A stretch of 62,000 nucleotides of DNA from Tubiluchus corallicola (taxonomy: Eukaryota; Priapulida; Priapulimorpha; Priapulimorphida; Tubiluchidae): positions 1-62,000 of the forward strand of contig JAQGDQ010000367.1 in the NCBI GenBank assembly GCA_030141605.1. Reading direction: 5' to 3'. The notes under the pieces were generated by a model. The model worked only from the letters and a program-made list of their open reading frames with translations. It searched no databases and had not been told where the DNA came from. Below are positions 48,629 to 62,000 of the stretch, in pieces. The position numbers and the translations under genes are program-made. Every line of letters begins with the position of its first letter. Positions within the stretch are counted from its first letter, which is position 1.

Positions 48629-48790
48629 GAGCTCACTGATGGGATACCGCAAGGCGGCTCGTTAACCTCACCATTGTTTACCATTTAATCCAATGATATG
48701 CAACTATTTAATAGTGACGACAGTGTATTAAGGATCCCAAAGAGATCAGGTGACTGTAAAGCAATGGATATTACGAAATTGCAGCAGAAG
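48629..48790 (+). pseudogene. LINE reverse-transcriptase core fragment
   Basis: The frame reads ELTDGIPQGGSLTSPLFTI, then a stop in place of Tyr, then SNDMQLFNSDDSVLR. G(I/V)PQG-x-LSP-LF-x-IY-NDL and the following (A)DD are the reverse-transcriptase signature motifs of non-LTR elements. Here the YxDD-type box is degenerate (NSDD) and an in-frame stop is present. No flanking reverse-transcriptase domain remains. Confidence 0.7.
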
Positions 48791-48919
48791 AGAATGCCTA
48801 TCTGTTTTGTTGATCTCAGCCTTTTGTTTAAATGGCTGAAAAACCATATAGTAATAGTTTTTTTTCTTAAACACGAACATTAAAAACGAACGTGCTACAT
48901 GATTTAAGAGTACATTTAA

Positions 48920-48949
<30 letters not shown>
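48920..48949. repeat. (ATC)n microsatellite
   Basis: About nine ATC units following an AT-rich segment. It is possibly another retroposon-tail microsatellite. Confidence 0.85.
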
Positions 48950-48950
<1 letters not shown>

Positions 48951-49440
48951 CATATTATTGTCATCATTACGTTAGCTTTTAACAATTTTGTTTATATTAC
49001 CACCATTGTTATAGAGAACATCTTTCAAAACTTATTTCTTCTAAACGTTTAGTTATTTTCAGTTTTTTTAAATTAACTATCTAATTGAAACTTTTTATCA
49101 AAGAATAAATTCCATAAACAATCGCATTCATAAAAGTCACACACATATGCAGTGCAATAAAAGCACTTACACATGCCGAAAATATAATTGTTACACAGCA
49201 ATAAAAACTTTAAGCCTTAAAGGTTTTGCACATATTTTTCACTAGGTCTACCAATTTGCTCACCCCCTGTCATATGTCACTAAACCTACACTTAGTTCTA
49301 AGGAGCGACTCTTCGTGTATGCTGTTACAGGTTTGCTCCGTACGGGGATTGAGTAATTCTACATAACTTCATTGAATTTACTGAATGAACTCTTGGGAAC
49401 TGTCAACTGATCTAATAATCACTAATCACGTATGTTTTAT

Positions 49441-49471
<31 letters not shown>

Positions 49472-51360
49472 TTGTTTCTGTGGTATAGCCGAATTACATG
49501 CATATCATGTAATGCACCTGAGAATGGGATAGCGATTACAATTTTGAGTACGTCTACCTTGACAAAGACACGGCAGTTTAAAATATTAATAAGCAAGAAG
49601 AATGTGTAGGTCAACGTGTATATTACTAAATAATTCATACAATCCTACATATAACTTACGCATGATTAATGCTTTTTTGTCTATACTTAATGTCACCGTA
49701 GCAGACAGAGGGAATAAGTGAGAGCAATTATTGTCAAACCAATACCTACTAATTGCAAGATACCGTAATTTTGCGCTAAGCATCGCACTAAGCGTTGTTC
49801 TTGTGAGTATTGCGATTACATTTTAACTATAGTTTAACAATTCACTAACAATGCAAATGCGACTGGATGCGGCTGGCCTTTAAAATTTGTAATTCCGTCA
49901 ATAAGCTTTTTCCCATTTCTAGACGGGTAATGAAAAGCCAATATACCGCGTTAGACCAGTCCTGCGAATAGCTCAACAGGGATTTCCAGCGGAACTATTA
50001 CAACAAGTGCTTTAAGTTTTTGTAACTGGGCTTCCTGATCCAATGTACCTTGTATTTCACAAGCGAATGACACTACTGACAAATCAATTCTTGAGTGCTG
50101 CACCAGGCCTAAAGCAGAAGAGCCTTTTGCAACAGGATAACAGTCCTGCTTGTTTATCAGATGGGCAGAAATATTTGACTTAATCTAATTCAACAACTTG
50201 AGACATTCTATCACCTCTGCACCTTAATAACAATAAAAATAGACCGCTTACGAAATTTTAAATTGATCTACTTAAAAAAATTCACATTCAAATTTTTACA
50301 TTTATTAATAATTTTAATATAATTTTAAATGATATTAAAATATAACTGAAAATTTTAATTAGACAGCTTAAATTTCATATTCATCTTTCAAACTGTCTGT
50401 TTTTATAGCCATTAATGCAATTTGACTTGACTTTTGTGGCCTTGCTTGGCTTGGCATAGTTTACTTTAATTTGTTTAAATTTGATTTGCAGCAGCCATGC
50501 ATAATCTGTGAAAAACAACTCATTTTGGTTTTAGATGAAGCCGCAAATGACAAGATGAAAACAATAAAGAAAAATAAAGCGCTAAAATTCTTAGGTAACA
50601 GAACGATTCAGGCGCCCATCCTGTAGGCCCAGTCGTAGCAGTTTTAAGTAACAATACCTTACCAATTATGAAAAAGAACATTCGGTAATAAGAAGGATTA
50701 GCATTCTTTTATTACAATGAGCTTTAAAGCACAGAGGGTAACTGAAGAAACAAAGATGCTCCATTCCTCCATTTTCGTTCAAGCCCACTTGTCAAAATAT
50801 CCACCTCTACAAAACGTTCCGCCTCACCTCACAAGGTATACATGAATCGATATTAAACATAATGGAGCTGTTTTGCAATGCTTTCAGCAATATGAACTCC
50901 ATAACAATTCCATAAGCTACACCACTATTATACACCTAAACGAAACGGTTTTGTGCGCATTTTATGTTCTTTGAGTTTCTGTCGACGTTCGTGAGGGAAA
51001 ATGAATGTCAAAACCCCATCAAACAGCCAGGCACGCACACGTCAATGACATTTAGAAATGGTATAAAATACTTACAGTCAAGCACAGTAGAATCTTTCTT
51101 AAACCTACTACGTTTACTTCTGGGACTAGATCAAGGCAGCAGAAATACAATTTTGTCTTCATTTGCGGGGAATAGTGACGCCAACTTGTGAAATTTCTGA
51201 TTTGCAAAGTCTTGCAAATGTCGAGCTTCCATATTACAGTACAAAAGCCATGAAATATATACTTCTACTCTGTACTGTGCAGGTCATTTGGCTTGTAAAA
51301 ATTGTATATCGGCTGGTGTCACGATATTCTGCATTATTTATCATTTATTCCTCCTCGCCG
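48950..51360. other. No recognised gene
   Basis: AT-rich, with a (TA)n run at 49439-49466. The frames at 49426-49783 (-) and 50964-51191 (+) have no identifiable domain. Confidence 0.5.
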
Positions 51361-51582
<222 letters not shown>

Positions 51583-51682
51583 TACATTTCTGTATTTTTA
51601 CACTCTTCATATGCGTCTCACACATCTTTTTCTTTTTTCCGTTCAACCTGTCGCTAATGTCACAAGTGATTATTTGTTAACG

Positions 51683-52800
51683 TTCATAATGTAACAAGCA
51701 GGATTGTACAGGAAAAATGCTACATTATGTAGCAAAACTCATTACGTAACAAATTTTACATCCTTATGTAACAATCAACATGCAACAATTTTGGCGTCAT
51801 TATGTAACAATCAGTTAGTAGCAAAAAATACATTATGTAATAGCCTAACCGGGTCTAGGTTTGCGTCTTTCTGTTTTAGATTTGGGCTCCAATTCGATCT
51901 GGTTTTGTCTGGGGTGTGGTATATGAGAGGTCTTCCTTTTGGAGGTCTAGTCTGTCTGAGGTCTAATCTATCACAGGTGTGGTCTGTCTGAGCCTGATCT
52001 GTCAGAGGTGTGGTTTGGTTGAGTTTGATCTGGCGTGGGTCAATGAGAGAAAGTGGAACATGTTCCCAAGTTTGATCTGGCATGGGTCAATGAGAGACAG
52101 TAGAACATGTTCCCAAGTTTGGTTTGGCATGGTTCAATGCGAGAAAGTAGAACATGTTCCCAAGTTTGGTTTGGCATGGGTCAATGTGAGAAAGTGAAAC
52201 ATGTTCCCAAGTTTGGTTTGGCATGGTTCAATGAGAGAAAGTGGAACATGTTCCCAAAAAAGGGGTATTTTATGTCCGGCACGGATCCCTAGTTCTTCGT
52301 CATGTTATTGTAAACTAGTCCGCAGAATCGCAGGTCATAAAGAAGCCCTATTTTTTTCACTCGGATTCAACCCAGCCAGGCTAGACCTCTGCCAGATTAG
52401 AACCTCAGACCGATCGGGCAAAGACAGACTAGCCACAGACCAGATCTCTATTAGATCAGATTTCAGACAGACCAGCCGCAGACCACAGATAGATCAAAAC
52501 CTCAGACAGACCAGACCCCAAACACATCAGCCACAGACCACACCTCTGACAAATCAATTCGCAGCCATACCAAAACCCCCACAGGGCAGCCACACACCAA
52601 AGGCCAGACTGATCCAGACCATGACAACATCCTATCTTAGACCAGGATTAACCTGTTACGCAATGAATCATTTTTCGTTGCATAATGATTGTTACATAGT
52701 GATGAGTTTTGTGATTTGTTACATAATTCAGCATTTTTGGTTACATGTATTTTTGGTTTTAATGCTGCATGTCACACAATGAGCATTTTGTTACATAATG
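51683..52800. mobile_element. Nested inverted-array element, probably non-autonomous DNA element
   Basis: The outer 150 bp on the left (51683-51840) holds about six ATTATGTAACAA-like motifs. The outer 150 bp on the right (52652-52800) holds the same motif inverted (TTGTTACATAAT). Inside these lie inverted arrays of GTCTGATCTGT/GAGGTCTG-like words (51890-52020 plus orientation, 52380-52560 inverted). The centre carries a 47-bp tandem repeat. The concentric inverted layout fits a transposon with repeated subterminal motifs. No transposase is present and the ends are approximate. Confidence 0.65.
52020..52257. repeat. 47-bp tandem repeat, about 5 copies
   Basis: The word TGTTCCCAAG recurs at 52061, 52108, 52155, 52202 and (variant) 52249, giving an exact 47-bp period. 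Units contain CATGGGTCAATGAGAGAAAG-like sequence. The frames through it are chance. Confidence 0.93.
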
Positions 52801-54041
<1,241 letters not shown>

Positions 54042-57000
54042 TCGCTCTACATTTCTGTATCTTTACACGTACTTCCATATGGCGTGTGCAGATTATTTGT
54101 ACGTAAAATTGTAATAACCAAAATATCGCAAATGGTTTATGTTATTATACATTTAATTATTTGTGCGCAAAAACAAGAATAGCAGCCAATCATAAAAGCT
54201 GAATTTCAGACTCGGATTTGTACGTACACAGATTGTCCTTAAGGCACAACAATTGATTACCTCTCGGTACATTATTATTGCAGCGCGATCGAACAACTCA
54301 GTGCTGTGGCTGCTATCTCGCCATTATGTCTGAATGCTAATAGACAGTTAGATAATCACAAATTTAAACAAACGAGAGATATTGACGTTCCGAGTAGCAG
54401 GCTAAAACCCCTGATCACATATGCCTATCGACATTCAACGAACCTGTGCTAAGAAATGCAACAGCTGCTTCAAATGCGTCCGTTTTAAAAGACGGTAACG
54501 GAAAATCTAATCTTGTTGGAGCAGTAGTTTTCCTACAGCCATAACGCCATTAATATGTCCCATGCATATAGCAGTTTTTAACTGATAGGTTTTATACATT
54601 TATCATTATATAAAACACATTACAATTTTAGAATGTGAAATTTATGATGCAAAGCAAAAGTACTAATTTGAAAAGAATTTAAATTCAGTCAGACTTTCAA
54701 TTCGCAAGATTGATTTCATCGATTGGCAACAGCAGTACAGATGTGGTACTGAACTGAGGCCGCCTAAAATGCTCTGCCCTCTCTTGGCAAGAATGAGGAA
54801 ACAATGGGATATCGCCCCTTTAAATTGCATCATTTAGCACAAGAGCCTAATTTTAAAGTTGCGAATGTATTTGAATTAAAGTTAATTCATGTTATTCATT
54901 AAGCATAAACAAAAGCATACAATCAATTGTGAGGCATAAGCAAAAGATTAGTACACAACAAACAGTTACGGTGAGAGACACGATAAAGAAGGTATACACA
55001 GTTACTAACCATCCGGATATAACGACCACCTTCTATCAGTCAGTTCTAAATAGTTGATGGAAACAAACATTATATATTAAACGCAATCAGAATATTCTGA
55101 ACCCACAATCTCGAAAGAAAACAAAAGATTGCATAACTAAGGATAGAAACGTTAGAGTAAGTTAAAATTTGGAAGGACGACCATATTAGCGAAAGTATGG
55201 TAGCTGGCAAAAAAAATTAAACAAACAAAACATAAGAATCAAAGTATTCTCACAAATTAAACTAACAACTGACGCAGCAATAAGCAGTGGATTACAAATT
55301 TATCTAGTTGTAAACAGAAACAACGCAAAATAAAAATAAGAAATGCAGTAACTTTATAACCCTAACTTCAAACGGAATAGAAATTAGTGCTTGTACCCAT
55401 ACATTAGTAATAAAAACAGCAAAAAAAACAACATAATGAAGAAAAATGAATTAGTAAATAAATGTCTACAACAAAATTGTATCCAAAACATTGTAATCTA
55501 ATACTTAACTGGCTATAACTATTGATCAAGTAACCCATTATTTCATAATTCGGCAATCAATTTTAATTTAGTTTTCGTTGATTCAGTACCCAGTGAAAGA
55601 TTTAACACTAAAGATTGTAAATAACAAGCCATCGCGGATAGTGTTGCTATTATTTTACAATGGTTTAGATATGCAACGTATAGATGCGTATAACTAAATT
55701 GTGATTGCTATCAGATACTGTTCGATGCACTGCTTAGGTAGTTTGTAAGAAAAATGAATGTCGTTGGAATTGTAGTAAAACTTGAAAAGCTTTTAATTAA
55801 CTGGAACAAGTTGCTCTTTAGTCACACAATTTGTGAAATGTTCCGTTGCACTACTTGCATTTTAATGCAGCTATAAAGCAATTACTGTATTTTCCCTTTT
55901 TACGAACATGTGTTAGGCTTCCAATCAATCTTGTGACCACGATGAAAATGCCAAGTGAACGATTTTCACACTGTCGCCTCCACTTCACCTTACACCGCGA
56001 CTACTTTCCTCACCCTCTTGGGTAGCCTCTACAAGAGCCCAAGTCAGGGGAAATTATTCAGGATCACTATTATTAAGCTACCGCATTTAAGTTAACACAT
56101 TGTAGTTACAGTTCCTATTCTACATATTTTGCAAAGAAAGAGGATAGAAGTAGAACTTAATTCATTTTTAAAGTAATGAAAGTCATTTTGTAATTTAAAG
56201 TTCAACGTTCAATTTGAATTTTGTAAAGGTTCCAATAGTCAAAAAAAGTTAAAATTTGTGTGCTGAAATTACATAGATAAGAAAAGTGGCAAAGTCAATT
56301 TTACTGTTTCGTTAACTTTAAGGTTGTTTACTATTGTTGCTAACAATGCCATGTTATTGTTAACTTTTGTTTTGTTTTTTTTTTGTTCAAAAGAAAGGAG
56401 ATGTTATGTATTAATGCATCAGAACGCATTGTAAATAAAGTAATTCGGCAACACGCATACTAGTGTATTTCGTTATTTCTACTAGATAGAAATCCAGGTA
56501 CATCAACATAAAACATGTAAAATTCGTGAGCTGCGAACGAAGAACTATACAATCTGCACTAGTAGTGACACTTGGCTCAACGAAAAACTCTGGACAACAG
56601 ATGACTCCAACTGGGCAGTTATATACGTTGCAGCGATTTCAGGGCCACTTTAACACTGACAACCAAGAAACATCTTCATACTGATTACTACGCAGACTAA
56701 TTGTTAATCAAGCATTTAGACTTTGCATTTTTGCTAAACAGAATTTTTTCTAACAACGTAAAGACGAAACACAAACTGTGCCAGTTAGTTCAATTAGTTT
56801 ACGCGTCACTCCTGTAAGGGACACAAAGTTGAAAACAACGCACAGTTATCAAAAATATGAATCAACTGGTTGCAAAACTTACCTAAAAGCAGCAATAGTA
56901 TAAAAACTATTAGTAAACCGGTGTAAGAACGAATGTTTGCTATCCGTATAATTTCCATTCATGACATGACAGCCGGCCATGGTCGCCACACGTCTTACTC

Positions 57001-57633
57001 AAGTCACCGCCATGTGGTTTGCGTGAAGCCAAACGCTCAGGCGGAGGAAGCCATCCTCAGTAGGCAAGAGAACTGCAAGGGATTTCAGAATCGAGGGAAA
57101 TTTGCCGCGGCGTGTGGCAGTTACAGGGCTGAAATAGCCTGACAGCTCTGTAACAGTGGCAGCGCGTTTTCTCAAACGGTTCTCATCCTTTCACATGCAA
57201 TGAAATCCTTTGGCGTTCATTTTGAGACAGAAATAAAATTTGGCATTGCATCTGAATGACTTGCAACTCACCGTGGCGAACTGCTACCATCCCGTCAGAG
57301 TGACTCGCAAGTCGTTTGACATTTCTCACAACTATTACTAAGAATTCATAAGCACTAGCATTAGCACCAAACTGGCAAACAACGGAACTTTAGTTTGGTT
57401 TAAACATAATTTATTGTAGGATTGGATCAGACTGTTTGAACAACATGATTTAGGATCCTCACCACAACAGACTTTATTCACTATTTACAAAAACATTTAC
57501 AGTAAGAATTGACTATAACTACACAAGCTGACAAGTTTTACTACAAGATTACATTAGAATTAGTAGAAAATGACGGTTATAAAATATTAATGTACGAATA
57601 TTTAAGACTGATGCATTTCATATCAGATAGAAA
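54042..57633. other. Long gene-free interval
   Basis: AT-rich without tandem arrays. A slightly GC-richer segment at about 56930-57180 contains a 69-codon frame (+) with no known domain. It is noted but not accepted as a gene. Confidence 0.5.
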
Positions 57634-58080
57634 CTACTGGAAGCGTTTAGTACGTAATATAAAGTCATGTATGCATTGGAATATTTTACAGTTAGCAACA
57701 TAGTTAAATTCATCTTTTCCACATAATAACAACCTCAACAGATCATTAGTTCCTAAGGCAGCTATAGTAAGGTTTTCAGGCAGAAGCATTTCATTTAGTT
57801 TATCAAACATAACAACCCTAGTTTGTTGATACAATGGGCAGTGCAACAAAAAGTGTTCAGCAGACTCGGAATCGAAATCCACAGTTACAGTTCGGCAATA
57901 CTGGATGACCGTTATTATCTTTACAGCCTTTAGAGAAAGGGTCATAGTTTAGCTGAGAAAATCCGATTCTCATGCGCGTATGATGCACTGAAATTGGAGG
58001 TTTACCAAATGAAAAATGTTTCTTACGGAACTTTAACTACCTTCCCACAAGTATATCAAGAACCCTCGCACAGTTAATAC
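57634..58080 (-). pseudogene. CR1-like LINE reverse-transcriptase C-terminus, minus strand
   Basis: The minus strand first reads FSFGKPPISVHHTRMRIGFS, then QLNYDPFSKG and NCNCGF. After a frameshift it reads DSESAEHFLLHCPLYQQTR, LLLCGKDEF and KIFQCIHDFILRTKRF before the stop. TR-R-G-S-L, C-CG, and E-AEHFLLHCP are hallmark C-terminal motifs of CR1-type and related LINEs. It is a 5'-truncated, frameshifted copy. Confidence 0.82.
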
Positions 58081-58974
58081 ACCAGACGATATATTAATAT
58101 TACTGGCAAAATTCTATGCTGAAAAAATATACTCAGTTCAAACCTAAAAGGAGAGCTTGCCTTTTTTACCATTGATTTCACTGTGGAATGTAATTAATCT
58201 GAAAAACAACAAATTTTTCCCAACAAAATACATGTTCACGTCTCTGCCACTCTAACAGAGACTACAACTAATTTTACTACGGGTTCCAATTTTTCCTTAG
58301 CAATATTTTGGTTAGGCAAAAATAATAAGTTCATGACATCAATCGACATCACGTCAGAGTGGCGACTTAACTTGCTGGGTTACAGGCTTGCAGTGGCGTG
58401 CAGTCCGTTCATGCAACGCATGCCTTCTAATTTCCAAAAAAGAATTACGATGTAAAAGCACTTGTAAATATTTTCAATAATTAACTATTATTGCTAATAT
58501 TTATTAACGTTTTACGCTCGTATTGTATTGTAACGTCGATAGGCTATAGGTTTTGCGAAACCATTACACTAGGCAAGCGAGTTGGTTAACCGCAGTTTAA
58601 GAAATGAAAAAAATTCATGATAAGATCGCATTGCAGAACTTATTTTAGCTTCTCAACATTTTCTTTTCTTACCATCTGGAATCTTGTATCCTAAAGAAGG
58701 AAAACGAAAAAGAGTAGCCTACTACTTTATAGAACAACGCAGCAGGTATAACTTGGACAAAAAAACTTAGAAAAAATGTGGAGGAAATGCGACTGGGTAT
58801 TTATAAACTTAGTACAGTACGATTAGCATCGTCTCACTTTTCTGCCTGACATGTTTTTGTTTTGGGGTCAAGGTCGCTGTATCCGCAAACAATATTATTC
58901 TGAACTGAAATTTGTTATCTTGCTGGTAGTTACCCCGCTATTATATTGTATATTTGAGGAAATTTTGGTCAATA
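58081..58974. other. No recognised gene; possible isolated hAT terminus
   Basis: CAGTGGCGTGCAGTCC at about 58395 resembles a hAT-like terminus (compare CAGTGGCGGC at 20120), but no partner end was found nearby. Otherwise nothing. Confidence 0.35.
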
Positions 58975-59001
58975 AATCTACTACTTCTACTACTACTACT
59001 A
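58920..59001 (+). repeat. LINE-like tail with (CTA)n microsatellite
   Basis: GAAATTTTGGTCAATAAATC runs straight into CTACTACTTCTACTACTACT. This mirrors the junction at 3950-3970 (GAAATTTGGAGAATAAACAT, then ACTACTACT). Probably the same retrotransposon 3' end. Confidence 0.6.
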
Positions 59002-61126
59002 GCACCTTTTTCTGTCAGTAGATGACACCACATGCTTTATACAAAAACCGCAGCAAAGTGTTTTGTGACCACCCATTATTTTTCTTATCTGATAAACAGA
59101 AATTGCTCGTGGTTTACATTTGTGGAAGTAAGTTCATGGCTATTATTCGAATATTATTAATTTCAACAGTTTAGCGCTAATAATTTTGCTGCAATGTGAT
59201 TCTACTTTAATTTAATTTAATATTGTACTTCAGTGTGATTTTAATTACTGTGGCTTTAACTTGCATTCTATTTCAAGGTGATTTTAACTACGTGCTGTTT
59301 TTTTTATATAACTTTATAGTCTGTTTTTTAACTAACGTGATTTTAGTATGACTTCATAAATCATGGCTACTCATGCTGGGAATAATAAATGATGAATGTT
59401 TCTGATGTGACATGGATGGTGGTTAATTTAATGTAAACTTACAACGTGAAAATATTCGTCGTTATTGTCAACTGTGCGCCTGATGGTCGCGGCCGCAAGA
59501 GTTACATATTGAGGTGGACGAATGTTATCATTTAGTGGCCGGTTTCTACCTGGGCGATTTTCATATAAAATCCACAAAATGTCTACGCCACATTTTTCAG
59601 CACATTAAATGTTTGTTGAGCAACCAACTGAATTTTGCACAAGCTAAATCTTCTAATCCCACTTTCAGCAGGCAGTTCATCACCCTCGTATGTTAGTCTA
59701 GGTATTCTCTCTCACTGGTCCTGTAACTCTACCCACTATCGTGGATTAGTTTCAGGTGCTATCTACTTTACCTTAATTCACATCCAGGTTTCGTGCGAAT
59801 ACAAGTTAATAATCGCACCACTTACTGAAGTCTTTAGTATCTACTGATTCCCTCTTAGACTAAGCAGGCTCTCACACAAGTTAGCAAAATTTTGCTATTA
59901 CCTCTTCAAGTACAGCAACGCGTAAAAAATTTGCTGCACACAGTACCACCGTCCCCAAACAAGACTTATCAATGACTCCCCTTTTCCATGCTGGAATATT
60001 TTTTACTTATTTTATGTTTATCATTAATTTCTTTCAGAACAGTTTGACAATTTTTTTAAAGAAAATGACCATGTTTTAGCTGAGCACACGAAAGCACCAT
60101 ACTGAGAGTTTAAATAGAATACCTAAAATGGCCTAACTACAAAAAGGCAAAAGGAAAATAATTTTAGTAAACTTGAAAATTTATTGGCAGTGTACATCCA
60201 TCACTAACACGCAACGGATTAGTACATGAAACAATATCTTCCGCACGTCCTCATGCTTGCAGTACACAATTATTCATTGTCAGCTGCTACAACAGCAATG
60301 CGTTACAAGTCAGGCCAAGAACTGAAAACATTATTCCTACAATAGATACTTAGTTATACATCATGTACCCGATTCATGCTCGACATAAAGACAAATGATT
60401 AATTACAATCATGAAATATTGATTAATTAATCAGGTAATGCAAACTGAGTTAGCTAGTTTCCTTCATTAATTCTACTAACACCAAGGCTGCTACACGATT
60501 TTGATCAATAAGTTTTTATACACCAAAGTTACTCTGTAACACTAGCTAAATTTGTTGACAGAAATTGTGTAGCTGTGCATTTTTAAGTACAATAGATTAC
60601 TTCACCTATCAAAAAAAAACCAGCAAAACAGGCATAATTAATGAAATTTTGCTTTTAAAAACTAGCAATAAGAACAGAGCAATATAACTGGATTATCTTT
60701 AGAAAAAAAGACACTTCAGCTAGCTTCAAAATATGTCTGAAGTAAGAAGAGTAAACCAATGCTCAGTACACTGATACAATCTTCTGTTAGTGTTCCACGG
60801 AATCTAACGGAACTAAATGACCGTCTATTTCTCTAAATACGTTACAGATCGTAATCTTACTACAACTCAAAATCAACAGAGAAAGTGTCAGTCTGCACCT
60901 GACATTCTGCTTTTAAAAACTAGCAATAAGAACCTTATTTACTTTGAAATTCCCCTTAGAAATTATAATACTTTAACGTACGAACAAGAATTCAAGATGT
61001 TCAGCCTATTAATACTACTCAGTCTGCAAAAGATCGAATAGCCATTGATAATTTTTAACATTAATAAACAACGTCCAGCAGGTTGTATTTAAAGTATACA
61101 TCATTTCCTACAGCCGATAGTACAAT
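59002..61126. other. No recognised gene
   Basis: AT-rich. The duplicated phrase CTGCTTTTAAAAACTAGCAA occurs at about 60647 (as TTGCTTTT) and 60908. The segment next to 61126 should hold the 3' untranslated region of the ATP synthase subunit c gene. Confidence 0.45.

Positions 61127-62000
<874 letters not shown>

Noticed and set aside
58395-58420. Isolated CAGTGGCGTGCAGTCC as a hAT-like element end
   Set aside because: No inverted partner or 8-bp target duplication was found within the following 1.5 kb.

Overview
This is a gene-poor, AT-rich, repeat-laden animal nuclear sequence. Its genes are split by introns with consensus GT/AG sites. It contains many non-LTR retrotransposon (LINE) tails, MITE-like DNA elements with target-site duplications, and very long (CT)n, (CA)n, (TG)n and (GA)n microsatellites. 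A short CCCTAA-type telomeric tract near 44.47 kb argues against an arthropod with TTAGG telomeres. The gene set (matrix metalloproteinase, Quiver/Sleepless, MYND protein, nuclear mitochondrial ATP synthase subunit c) fits an invertebrate. A mollusc or other lophotrochozoan is my best guess, by inference only.

Layout. 1-2893: near-perfect inverted repeat with arms of about 1.22 kb around a 448-bp unique core with an open frame. 3.5-5 kb: LINE tail and a MITE fragment. 5.6-6.0 kb (-): MYND zinc-finger protein. 9.1-20.1 kb (+): a six-exon secreted matrix metalloproteinase, assembled from signal peptide, cysteine switch, furin site and zinc catalytic exons in consistent phase. Its introns hold hAT-like MITEs, LINE remnants and a 5S-related SINE, and a hAT-like element sits just behind its last visible exon. 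20-29 kb: more MITEs and a 19-bp minisatellite. 29.3-31.9 kb (-): a quiver/sleepless (QVR/Ly6) gene with two near-identical 45-nt microexons separated by only 52 bp, which look mutually exclusive. 32-61 kb: mostly repeats, with 28-, 29- and 47-bp minisatellites, LINE remnants, hAT-like and other non-autonomous elements, and a nested inverted-array element at 51.7-52.8 kb. 61.1-61.3 kb (-): last exon of mitochondrial ATP synthase subunit c.

The metalloproteinase and quiver genes converge tail to tail. I see no functional link between the genes. No rRNA or tRNA gene, operon or CRISPR was found. Most long open frames in the window are microsatellite or minisatellite translations and are left out. 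All exon calls come from reading splice sites and protein motifs by eye, so transcript data should outrank them.
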